Positions 1-8,135 of a stretch of DNA of 64,000 nucleotides are shown here, piece by piece. This DNA is from CAYQUC01 sp964514215. Lineage in GTDB: Bacteria; Pseudomonadota; Gammaproteobacteria; UBA6429; Thiohalophilaceae. Position 1 is the stretch's first letter, and each line of letters begins with the position of its first letter. Location of the stretch: contig CAZEPW010000013.1 of the NCBI GenBank assembly GCA_964514215.1, positions 1-64,000 on the forward strand, written 5' to 3'. A model generated the notes under the pieces. The model was not told the DNA's origin and searched no databases. It saw nothing but the letters and a program-made list of their open reading frames with translations. The position numbers and the translations under genes were made by a program.

Positions 1-18
1 CGTTAGGTCAGTATAAAA

Positions 19-261
19 ATGGTTCTTAATATTTTAATTGTATGCCTAGTAATTACAGGAATAATTATTTTTTTACTGGAATTAATATTATCAATTAAAT
101 TATTTCCGTATTCTGGTGGCTTAGGGTTTGTTTTATTTTTTATAGGTACATATTTGTTAAGTTACAAAATATCAAAGCAAAGAATGAATTTGAGGAAGAA
201 AGATTTAGAAAAAGGAGTCGGTGATGGTTCACCTGGAGCAGGTTCAGGTGACGGTTGTTAA
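19..261 (+). CDS. Small two-helix membrane protein, unknown function
   Basis: An 80-residue protein. Two hydrophobic stretches at about residues 4-29 and 34-49 are predicted to cross the membrane. They are followed by a basic Lys/Arg-rich segment and a Gly/Ser/Asp-rich tail ending in Cys. The low-complexity tail suggests a flexible cytoplasmic or periplasmic end. It lies at the window edge, so its upstream partner is not visible, and a mobile-element remnant starts only about 10 bases after its stop. I do not recognise a family. The coding call rests on the uninterrupted frame and plausible membrane topology only. Confidence 0.5.
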   Translation: MVLNILIVCLVITGIIIFLLELILSIKLFPYSGGLGFVLFFIGTYLLSYKISKQRMNLRKKDLEKGVGDGSPGAGSGDGC

Positions 262-270
262 TATGTATTA

Positions 271-332
271 GTTAACCTGAGCTTGGGATAAGCAAATATG
301 CTGATTCCATATCCTCACTTTGGTGCTTATAC
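271..332. repeat. Decayed left end of the MITE-like element also found at 55747-55927
   Basis: Positions 272-292 match the 21-base inner part of the terminal inverted repeat at 55750-55770 with two differences, and the match continues into the next eight bases. After a gap of about 70 bases relative to the full copy, the text around 307-326 again matches the interior of the full element (the stretch around CCATATCCTCAC). The right inverted repeat is missing. It is therefore a truncated or internally deleted copy. The rest of the gap up to position 462 holds nothing I can identify. Confidence 0.7.
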
Positions 333-462
333 AATACCCAACGTTTTTTAGAATATCCTGATGCAAACCTCAAATTAGTTATGGTTCAAAGTAAAAAGTT
401 TGATTAAGCATTAAGGTTTTTACTAAAAGCACGCGGCAATGATAGGAAATTTTTTTGATTTG

Positions 463-2601
463 TTAGCTTAGGATGGTTTTGCAAAAATCATTAAAATCGT
501 GCATTAATGTATCAACGGTTGCAAAGTCATTATTTCGACAACTTAAATTAATTTTGTCACTAATCTCAGTGATTTCAGGAAAGCCTAAAGGCGTACCAAT
601 GGCTTTTAATTTATGGCTTTCGCTTTCTAATTCCAGCCACAATTTATCTTCATGTAATTGGTTGATTAATTTTAAACGTTCCGGTAATTCAGAGATAAAT
701 TTTTGTGATAACGCTTTAAGTTTTTTAGAGCCATTTTTACTTTTAGTTGTTTTTTTTATTATTGGTAAATATTTAAACAGTGTTTGATTAAAGCGTTCGA
801 TATCGATAGGTTTGGTCAAAAATTCTGTTGCTCCAGCTTCGATACATTTTTCATAATCCGAACGCATCGCGTTTGCGGTTAACGAAATAATAGGTGTATT
901 GCTGTCGGTTAATCGAATTGTTTTAGTGGCTTCGATACCGTCCATTTCGGGCATTTGCATATCCATTAATATTAAATCAAATTTTTGTGTTTCGCATATC
1001 TTAACGGCTTGAGCGCCATTGTTCACAATAGTGATATTTGCACCGGTATCAGTTACATACATTTCGATTAAATTTTGATTATCGATAGTATCTTCTGCTA
1101 GCAATACACTACCCTGCAATTTTGTATCTGAATTTATTGTTTTATTATCTTTTTCAATTTTATGATTGGCTGGTGAGTGTATTAATTGTTCTTTAGTTAC
1201 TTCACCAATATTAATGGTAAAGCTAAATTTACTACCGTGATTGAGTCTTGATTCAACGCGTAGTTCACCACCCAATTTTTCAACTAGTAATTTGCAAATA
1301 TTCAAACCAAGTCCTGAACCGCCATATTTACGTGTGGTACTTGAATCTGCTTGAGTAAATGATTCAAATACTTTTTCTTGTTGTTCGTCGGTTAATCCTA
1401 TACCGGTATCAATAACGTCGAATATTAATTTACTATTGAATCTGTCGTAAGAAATATTAATGTTAATGCAGCCTTTGTCGGTAAATTTAATGGCATTACT
1501 CGATAAATTAAATAAAATTTGTTTTAATCGAATAGGATCGGTTTTTATTTCTTCAGGTAATGGGTAAGAAAAATTCAATTTAAAATTTAACCCTTTGTTA
1601 TAAGCATTGCTGGCAACGGTAGATTTGAATTCATTTAATAATGAAAATAAAGAAGTTGTTATGATTTCGACATTTAGTTGACCTGCTTCAATTTTAGTGA
1701 TGTCTAAAATGTCATTGATAAGCTGTAGTAGGTGTTTACCATTACGGTGAATGCTTTCGATAAAGGCATTGGATTTAGAATCTTCAGAGTTTTGTTTTCG
1801 CAGTAGATCTGAAAATCCTATTATAGCCGCAAGTGGTGAGCGAATTTCGTGACTCATTGTTGCTAAAAACATAGTTTTGGCTTGGCTGGCTTTTTCTGCT
1901 AAAAAGCGTTGTTCTTTAAATGCGGCTTCGGTTTTGGTTACTCGTCGGGTGACATAAAAGGTTATGATTAGTCCTAATAATATTGCGGTGCTACCAATGA
2001 TTCGAATTAATAAGATTGAGAATTTATTTTTTTTTGAAATTGAGTCAAGCTCATTATCTGCATTTTCTCTCAGGGAATCAGATAGCGCGGTAAGTTTGTT
2101 TCTAACATCGGTTTGGATTGGTATTATTATATTGGCCAAATCATCTTGTGCTTGTTCAATTTCTCCCTCGATTAAATCGATTGCGGTTTTAGTTTGTGTT
2201 TGACCGCCTTTTTGAATGGATTTTTTTGCGAGAGCAAATAATTCAATGTCTTTTTTTCGAAAAATAGTTGAATTAACGGCGTTAAACGATAGCATAAAAG
2301 CAGAACCGTATTTTCGAAAATCTGTGTATAAATCATCACGATAAAAATCATCATCGGTTTGAGCCATTCGATACAAAATTAGGGCTCGATTATTGGCTGC
2401 ATCACGCATGACAAAAGCATGGCCAACCTCGGTTAATTCTTGAGTAACGGAGAGCAGTTGTTGTTCATTATGTTGTATTTCATTGACTGCAATGGTCATT
2501 AAACTGCCCAATAAAATTAAAACAGTAAAAAAACCAATAAGAATGGTGATTTTATTTCGTGAGTCAATGTGGCAAGGTGTTGTTGTCATTTCACATATCA
2601 A
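463..2601 (-). CDS. Hybrid sensor histidine kinase with receiver and HPt domains
   Basis: A 712-residue membrane kinase. The domain order is: membrane helix about 18-40, a helical periplasmic sensor region about 45-195, second helix about 197-216, HisKA with the MSHEIR motif (phosphorylated His near residue 250), HATPase_c with a DTGIGLT box and a GGSGLGL box, a receiver with the phospho-Asp in LMDMQMP near 545, and a C-terminal HPt domain with its His in SHKLKAIG near 662. It can carry out a whole His-Asp-His relay internally, so the output regulator must lie elsewhere; none is adjacent. It is transcribed divergently from a paralogue with the same architecture at 2868. The helical sensor resembles four-helix-bundle ligand-binding domains, but the ligand cannot be told. 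The start is uncertain: a second ATG lies four codons downstream. Confidence 0.9.
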   Translation of the reverse strand: MICEMTTTPCHIDSRNKITILIGFFTVLILLGSLMTIAVNEIQHNEQQLLSVTQELTEVGHAFVMRDAANNRALILYRMAQTDDDFYRDDLYTDFRKYGSAFMLSFNAVNSTIFRKKDIELFALAKKSIQKGGQTQTKTAIDLIEGEIEQAQDDLANIIIPIQTDVRNKLTALSDSLRENADNELDSISKKNKFSILLIRIIGSTAILLGLIITFYVTRRVTKTEAAFKEQRFLAEKASQAKTMFLATMSHEIRSPLAAIIGFSDLLRKQNSEDSKSNAFIESIHRNGKHLLQLINDILDITKIEAGQLNVEIITTSLFSLLNEFKSTVASNAYNKGLNFKLNFSYPLPEEIKTDPIRLKQILFNLSSNAIKFTDKGCININISYDRFNSKLIFDVIDTGIGLTDEQQEKVFESFTQADSSTTRKYGGSGLGLNICKLLVEKLGGELRVESRLNHGSKFSFTINIGEVTKEQLIHSPANHKIEKDNKTINSDTKLQGSVLLAEDTIDNQNLIEMYVTDTGANITIVNNGAQAVKICETQKFDLILMDMQMPEMDGIEATKTIRLTDSNTPIISLTANAMRSDYEKCIEAGATEFLTKPIDIERFNQTLFKYLPIIKKTTKSKNGSKKLKALSQKFISELPERLKLINQLHEDKLWLELESESHKLKAIGTPLGFPEITEISDKINLSCRNNDFATVDTLMHDFNDFCKTILS

Positions 2602-2867
2602 GATATCTTTTAATAAGGTATCGGATTTTAGGCTTTGTTCTTTAGTTTAATTGCTATTGCTGAACCTCTGTCATTAACCTTAAAAATAATAGCTAAATTC
2701 GGTTAATGGCGTATTTCTATTATGAAAATAACCGTTTTATCGGTATTCGTATTTTTGTAAACGGCTTCTCAAGGATTGCAGTTCTAGGTCGATATTTATT
2801 AATACTTAACAGTATTTGATAAGGCTTAATTGCGCTTAGTTTAAGCGCTGTATTTAGGAATTTGGGA

Positions 2868-5075
2868 ATGAGTGAGCTGCGTTTTAATGCAAAATTGATT
2901 ATTTGGTCGGGCTTTGGCGTGGTCATTGTATTAATGTTGCTGTTGAGTTCGGTTATGATATTTAAATTAAATCAACAAATAGATCAGTTTGAAAATGTTG
3001 TCAAAGTGAATAATACGAAAGTTAGCCTTGTAAACATTATGCGAGACTCCATTCGTTTGCGATCGTTGAGTTTGAATAAAATGGCTTTGTCAGATGATAT
3101 TTTTTTGAAGAATAACGAGAAATTGAAATTTGATATTTACGCCAATCGATTTATTCGAGCTTTTGATAAGTTTAGTCGTTTTGAGCTTAATGAATCCGAG
3201 TTAACATTGATATCCTTGGTTAAATCAAAAACCGATGTTGGTTATCCCCTGAGTCAAAAAGCATCTGCAATGATATTAAGCGACACAGGGATTAACACAG
3301 TTAAGCCGATTATTATTGATGCACTTACAGCCCAAGAAAATAATTTAGTTGTTTTAGATGAATTGATAGCGTTACAAAAATCGTATGCTGATAAATCGTT
3401 CAATATAGCAGAATCAAATATGAACAATATACTCACTTTATTATTAATTGTGGTGTCGATTGCAATTTTATTTTCTGTGTTGGTTTCACAAGCGGTTAGT
3501 AGAGTTGTTTCTCTTAAAAATATTGAGTTGGCAAATGCGATTGAAGCAAAATCGATGTTTTTGGCTAATATGAGCCATGAAATTAGAACACCGTTAACGG
3601 CGATTATTGGTTTTGCAAAATCTCAAATGATTCCAAATCTACCAAAAGATCATAATGAACGAGCGACAAAAATTATATTACGTAACAGTGAACATTTGTT
3701 AACGGTGATAAATGATATTTTAGATTTTTCAAAAATTGAAGCAAAAAAACTGGATATTGAGCTTACTACTTTTTCACTTTTTAAGTTGTTAGATGATGTT
3801 TATTATTCTTTATTAAGTTTAATTAAAGATAAACCATTGCAGTTTAATATCAATTATAATTACCCATTACCAAAAAAAATTCGTACTGACAAAACCCGTT
3901 TACGCCAAATTTTAATGAATCTTGGAGGTAATGCTATTAAGTTTACGGATGAAGGTTATATTAATCTTAATGTTCGTTATGATCGTGTTAATGATGAAAT
4001 ATTTTTTGATATTAATGATACTGGTATTGGAATGACGGCAGATCAACAACAGCAAGTATTTCAAACCTTTAATCAGGCCGATGTGAGTACAACTCGTAAA
4101 TACGGTGGAACAGGGCTTGGTTTAACAATTTCAAATGAGTTGGTTGGTAAATTGGGTGGTAATTTAACCCTTATGAGTGAAGTTGATGTTGGTAGTACTT
4201 TTAGCTTTAAAATTAGTAATAAATTACGAGAATCAAATGAAGATATTGAATTGTTGAATCAGGAGACCACTGAACCTGAGGCATTGGATGAACACGCTCA
4301 TGATGGCAATAAATTTCGGGTGCAAGGCAGTATATTATTGGTTGAAGATATGCCTGATAACCAAGAATTAATAAGTTACTATCTTGAAGAATTAGGTGCG
4401 ACCGTGACTACGGTGGCTCATGGGAAAAAAGCGGTTGAGTTAACCAGCCGCATGACTTTTGATTTGGTGTTAATGGATATGCAAATGCCAATAATGGGTG
4501 GTATTGAGGCGGTTAATCTCATTCGTGAACGAGGTGATAAATGTCCAATTGTAATGTTAACCGCAAATGCGGCAAAAGAATTTAAAGAGCAAAGTTTAAG
4601 CAGTGGTTGTAATGATTTTCTTGTTAAACCGATTGACGAAGAGCAATTAACTCGAGTTGTTGAAAAATATTTAAGTGTGGTTGAATCTGAAACCCTTGTT
4701 GCTCAAGCTAGTGTTGCTGAGCAAGAATTAACTGATAAATCTGAAGTTATTGTTTCATCATTAATTAAGAAAGATGCAGCTAAGTACAATAAGTTTATAA
4801 CCAAATTTGTAAATTATTTACCGACCTATGTTGATGAAATTTCAGAGTATATAAAATTACGAAATGATAATGAATTAAAAGTTGTTGCGCATAAACTAAA
4901 AGGCGTTGGTGGTAATATGGGGTTTGAAATAATTACTGATATTTCGGCTAATTTTGAAATTGCTATCAGGCAAGGTAATCGTGATGAAATTGCACGCTTA
5001 TTTAAAGAATTAAAAGCAGCAGCAAATAAAATTTATCGTGGTAATGAGTCTATTAAAAATAGCCAGACAGGTTAA
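2868..5075 (+). CDS. Hybrid sensor histidine kinase with receiver and HPt domains (paralogue of the divergent gene)
   Basis: About 735 residues, with the same plan as its divergent neighbour: membrane helix about 10-33, periplasmic helical region, second helix about 190-210, HisKA with MSHEIRTP (His about 237), HATPase_c with DTGIGMT and GGTGLGL, a receiver with LMDMQMP (Asp about 535), and an HPt His in AHKLKGVGG (about 674). ATG at 2868 is preferred because AGGAA lies 7 bases upstream; an in-frame TTG two codons earlier is less likely. The sensor regions differ far more than the kinase cores, which suggests duplication followed by change of stimulus. No DNA-binding output gene is nearby. 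Confidence 0.9.
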   Translation: MSELRFNAKLIIWSGFGVVIVLMLLLSSVMIFKLNQQIDQFENVVKVNNTKVSLVNIMRDSIRLRSLSLNKMALSDDIFLKNNEKLKFDIYANRFIRAFDKFSRFELNESELTLISLVKSKTDVGYPLSQKASAMILSDTGINTVKPIIIDALTAQENNLVVLDELIALQKSYADKSFNIAESNMNNILTLLLIVVSIAILFSVLVSQAVSRVVSLKNIELANAIEAKSMFLANMSHEIRTPLTAIIGFAKSQMIPNLPKDHNERATKIILRNSEHLLTVINDILDFSKIEAKKLDIELTTFSLFKLLDDVYYSLLSLIKDKPLQFNINYNYPLPKKIRTDKTRLRQILMNLGGNAIKFTDEGYINLNVRYDRVNDEIFFDINDTGIGMTADQQQQVFQTFNQADVSTTRKYGGTGLGLTISNELVGKLGGNLTLMSEVDVGSTFSFKISNKLRESNEDIELLNQETTEPEALDEHAHDGNKFRVQGSILLVEDMPDNQELISYYLEELGATVTTVAHGKKAVELTSRMTFDLVLMDMQMPIMGGIEAVNLIRERGDKCPIVMLTANAAKEFKEQSLSSGCNDFLVKPIDEEQLTRVVEKYLSVVESETLVAQASVAEQELTDKSEVIVSSLIKKDAAKYNKFITKFVNYLPTYVDEISEYIKLRNDNELKVVAHKLKGVGGNMGFEIITDISANFEIAIRQGNRDEIARLFKELKAAANKIYRGNESIKNSQTG

Positions 5076-5177
5076 AAATAACGATAGAAATTGCTGTTGA
5101 CGGTATTAATAACGAGTTTAATTTAGATATATCATCCACTATGCAGAAACGTTATAATTGCGCCAAATTTTGGGGAC

Positions 5178-5194
5178 TTGAACTGCCTGTTCAA
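5178..5194. promoter_or_regulatory. Inverted repeat ahead of the cytochrome c5 gene
   Basis: TTGAACTGCCTGTTCAA is a perfect 6-base dyad with a 5-base spacer. It lies about 54 bases before the cytochrome start and 20 bases after a TATAAT hexamer at 5153-5158. Position and symmetry suggest a regulator site or a 5' leader hairpin. No convincing -35 box was found for the TATAAT. Confidence 0.3.
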
Positions 5195-5247
5195 ATTGCA
5201 GCTTTTTGAGTTAATTCTGTTGAATTTGTTTAGTTTGGAGAAGTTTT

Positions 5248-5712
5248 GTGAGTGATTCTGATAGTTCGTTTTTTAAAACCTTAGTGATTGTCCTTGTTAT
5301 TTTAACGGCATTTATGCTTATCAGTATAACCATTGCCCGGTTAATTACTTCTAAATCGCCTGATGAGATTACCAATGATCCTATGTATCAAGCTGCTTTA
5401 TTAGAGCGCATTAAGCCGGTTGCTAGTGTGCAAACGGGTGATTCTGCCGGCCAAGGTGGCGCTGCTGCGGTTGCTTCGGGTGCCGATATATACAAATCTG
5501 CTTGTTTGGCATGTCATGGCTCCGGTGCTGCTGGTTCACCAAAATACGGTGATAAAGCTGCTTGGAAACCTCGTCTTGCCCAAGGTATGGCAACATTGAT
5601 TACTCATGCGATTAAAGGTTTTAAAGGTATGCCTGCAAAAGGCGGTCGTGCTGATTTAAGTGATGACGCGGTTAAAGCTGCGGTTAAATACATGGCTGAT
5701 AATAGCAAATAA
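5248..5712 (+). CDS. Membrane-anchored cytochrome c5 family protein
   Basis: A 154-residue monohaem c-type cytochrome. A single N-terminal membrane helix (about 10-32) is followed by a Gly/Ala linker and a class I cytochrome domain. The haem is attached through CLACH (Cys86, Cys89, His90) and the probable sixth ligand is Met128 in KGMPAKGG, the pattern typical of cytochrome c5. It would act in the periplasm as an electron carrier between a quinol-oxidising complex and a terminal oxidase or reductase. The GTG start is supported by GGAG at 5237-5240, 7 bases upstream. It stands alone and ends at a strong hairpin shared with the convergent rep gene. Confidence 0.9.
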   Translation: MSDSDSSFFKTLVIVLVILTAFMLISITIARLITSKSPDEITNDPMYQAALLERIKPVASVQTGDSAGQGGAAAVASGADIYKSACLACHGSGAAGSPKYGDKAAWKPRLAQGMATLITHAIKGFKGMPAKGGRADLSDDAVKAAVKYMADNSK

Positions 5713-5721
5713 ATTAAGCAA

Positions 5722-5751
5722 GCCAGCCCGCTTAATTTATAGCGGGCTGGC
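5722..5751. terminator. Bidirectional hairpin between cytochrome c5 and rep
   Basis: GCCAGCCCGC and GCGGGCTGGC form a perfect 10-bp GC-rich stem with a 10-base AT loop, between two convergent genes. No clear T-run follows on the + strand, so it may work by hairpin stability or protect 3' ends. Confidence 0.7.
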
Positions 5752-5792
5752 ATTGCCTGTTGGATGCGATACGATTTAAGCTATTATTTTGA

Positions 5793-7847
5793 CTATTTCA
5801 ACATGGTGCGTAAATTTTCTAAATGTGCTAAACCGCGTTCAATGCGGGTTTCAGGATCTTGCTCACTAGCCTTACCTTGCCACTCTAAATCATCTTCAGG
5901 TAGCTCATCTAAAAACCGGCTTGGAATGCATTCAATCACTTCACCGTAGCGTTTACGAAATGATGCAACCGTCATGGTTAAGGTTTTTTGTGCGCGAGTA
6001 ATGCCGACATAGGCTAGTCGCCGTTCCTCATCTATATTATCTTCTTCAATACTGGTTCGGTGCGGTAAAATTTCTTCTTCCATGCCAACCAAAAAGACAT
6101 GTGGAAATTCTAAGCCCTTGGCCGCGTGTAAGGTCATTAACCTCACCTGATCTTGATCGCTATTATCATCATCGTTATCGAGAATATCGATTAAGGTTAA
6201 TTTGTTAACTAAATCAATTAATTTAACGCAGGCATCTTCACTGATGTCATCGTCTTCGACTTCTGATTTTTTAGCCAGCCGTGATAGCCAGTTTACTAAA
6301 TCCAATACATTATCATAACGTCGCTTGGCATCGGTTTCATCTTTTGAATTATCGAGTAAATAGGTTTCGTAATTAATGTCTTCGAGTAATTTATCAACGG
6401 CCTTGGTGCCTGCTTGTGTTTCGGCCATGTCGGCAATACTCACCACCCAAGTAGCGAAGCGTCTTAAACGGTCACAGGCTTTTGCGCTAAGGCTTTGTTC
6501 CAACCCCATTTCAAAGCAGGCATCTAATAAACTCACCGAACGCATACTGGCATAGTGGCTTAGTTTTTCTAAGGTGGTTGGGCCTATTTCACGGCGAGGG
6601 GTATTTACGATACGAACAAAGGCATTATTATCATGGGGATTGGTGATCAGACGTAAATAGGCCATGATGTCTTTAATTTCAGAATACGAGAAGAAAGATA
6701 ATCCGCCACTCAGGTAATAAGGAATATTGTGTTCGCGTAAGCTTCGCTCAAACAGACGCGACTGATGATTGCCGCGGTATAAAATGGCATAGTCACTGTA
6801 TTTAGTGCGTTTTAAAAACTTACTGTGTAATAACTCGGCGGTTACTTGCTCTGCTTCGTGTTCATCATTGCGGGTGGTGAGCACTTTGATGGGATCGCCA
6901 TAACCTAAGTCACTCCATAGTTTCTTTTCAAATAAATGTTCATTATTTTTAATTAAACTATTGGCGGCATTTAAAATTCGGCCACTGGAGCGGTAGTTTT
7001 GTTCGAGTTTAATGACCTCAAGCTGAGGAAAGTCGGTTTGTAATTGAAATAGATTTTCGGGTTGTGCGCCTCGCCAAGAATAAATTGATTGATCGTCATC
7101 ACCCACCACCGTAAAAGCGCCACGTACACCTACCAATATTTTAATGAGAGTATATTGCGTTTCATTGGTATCTTGATATTCATCGACTAATAGATAACGA
7201 ATGCGGTTTTGCCAGCGCTCTAAAACTTGAGGGTTATTTTGAAACAATAATACCGGCAACATAATTAAATCATCAAAATCCATGCCATTATAGGTTTTAA
7301 GATGATGATTATATTGTAAATAAATCTTTGCAGCGATAGTCTCACTGGCATTGTCCTGCGCTAACGTTATGGCAGCTTCGGGTAATACAAATGCACTTTT
7401 CCACGACGATATTTTTTGTAAAACAATCTCAGAAGTGTCTTTTAAGGTTTGGCTATTACTGGCACCGATTAGTTTTGGTAATAATTCTCGAATTAAATTT
7501 AAGCTATCTGATGCATCAAAAATACTAAAGCCGGGTTGATAACCCATGGTGACACATTCTTTACGGATGATATCTAAGCCCAATGAATGAAAGGTTGAAA
7601 TTCGTAAGCCCTTAGTATTGGTCTTTTTAAGGATTGATGAAACCCGTTGCTTCATTTCTCTTGCGGCTTTATTGGTAAAGGTTAATGCTGCGATATTTTT
7701 GGGTGCATAATCACAAGTTTCAATTAAGTAGGCTATTTTAGTGGTGATCACGCGAGTCTTACCGCTTCCGGCGCCGGCTAATAGCAGCAAGGGCGAACTA
7801 ATGTGTTTAACGGCTTTATTTTGAGCTGGATTTAATAAATTTGGCAT
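5793..7847 (-). CDS. rep: ATP-dependent DNA helicase Rep
   Basis: A 684-residue superfamily 1A 3'-5' helicase that clears proteins ahead of replication forks and helps restart them. Visible motifs: Walker A GAGSGKT (residues about 25-31), motif Ia TFTNKAAREM, motif II LVDEYQDTN, motif III VVGDDDQSIYSWRGA, motif IV QNYRSS, motif V LMTLHAAKGLEFPHVF and motif VI YVGITRAQ. Length and the N-terminal sequence follow E. coli Rep (673 residues) more closely than UvrD or PcrA. It is a single gene, convergent with cytochrome c5 and divergent from the metallopeptidase gene at 8136. Confidence 0.95.
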   Translation of the reverse strand: MPNLLNPAQNKAVKHISSPLLLLAGAGSGKTRVITTKIAYLIETCDYAPKNIAALTFTNKAAREMKQRVSSILKKTNTKGLRISTFHSLGLDIIRKECVTMGYQPGFSIFDASDSLNLIRELLPKLIGASNSQTLKDTSEIVLQKISSWKSAFVLPEAAITLAQDNASETIAAKIYLQYNHHLKTYNGMDFDDLIMLPVLLFQNNPQVLERWQNRIRYLLVDEYQDTNETQYTLIKILVGVRGAFTVVGDDDQSIYSWRGAQPENLFQLQTDFPQLEVIKLEQNYRSSGRILNAANSLIKNNEHLFEKKLWSDLGYGDPIKVLTTRNDEHEAEQVTAELLHSKFLKRTKYSDYAILYRGNHQSRLFERSLREHNIPYYLSGGLSFFSYSEIKDIMAYLRLITNPHDNNAFVRIVNTPRREIGPTTLEKLSHYASMRSVSLLDACFEMGLEQSLSAKACDRLRRFATWVVSIADMAETQAGTKAVDKLLEDINYETYLLDNSKDETDAKRRYDNVLDLVNWLSRLAKKSEVEDDDISEDACVKLIDLVNKLTLIDILDNDDDNSDQDQVRLMTLHAAKGLEFPHVFLVGMEEEILPHRTSIEEDNIDEERRLAYVGITRAQKTLTMTVASFRKRYGEVIECIPSRFLDELPEDDLEWQGKASEQDPETRIERGLAHLENLRTMLK

Positions 7848-8135
7848 GTAGCTACTACAAAAAAATTAGGTTTAAGTGATTATAAATTAACTTAACTATT
7901 TACACAGTGTAGTAAAGTGTAGCAGGCATTTACTGTATTCCCAATACAAATACTTCAACGTTGTGTATTGACAAATAGTGATTTTATGGGTGCAGTATTT
8001 TGATACTTTAGGCTACTATTTACGGTAATATATAACGTGTGGCATATCGTGGCCAATAATTATTTTGATTAAATTAATTAAGAAAATAATAACAAATTAT
8101 TCTGTAGAAAATATAGTAAAAGGAACGTTACCCTC

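Noticed and set aside
324..407. 27 in-frame codons ending in a stop after the MITE remnant
   Set aside because: The reading looks like a protein tail but begins inside the decayed element and has no start or ribosome site, so it is not listed as a gene.
2720..2926. Minus-strand frame between the two kinase genes
   Set aside because: It crosses the promoter region and the start of the kinase at 2868 with no ribosome site; treated as a shadow frame.
5153..5158. TATAAT as promoter of cytochrome c5
   Set aside because: No -35 box at 16-18 bases; reported only as context for the nearby dyad.
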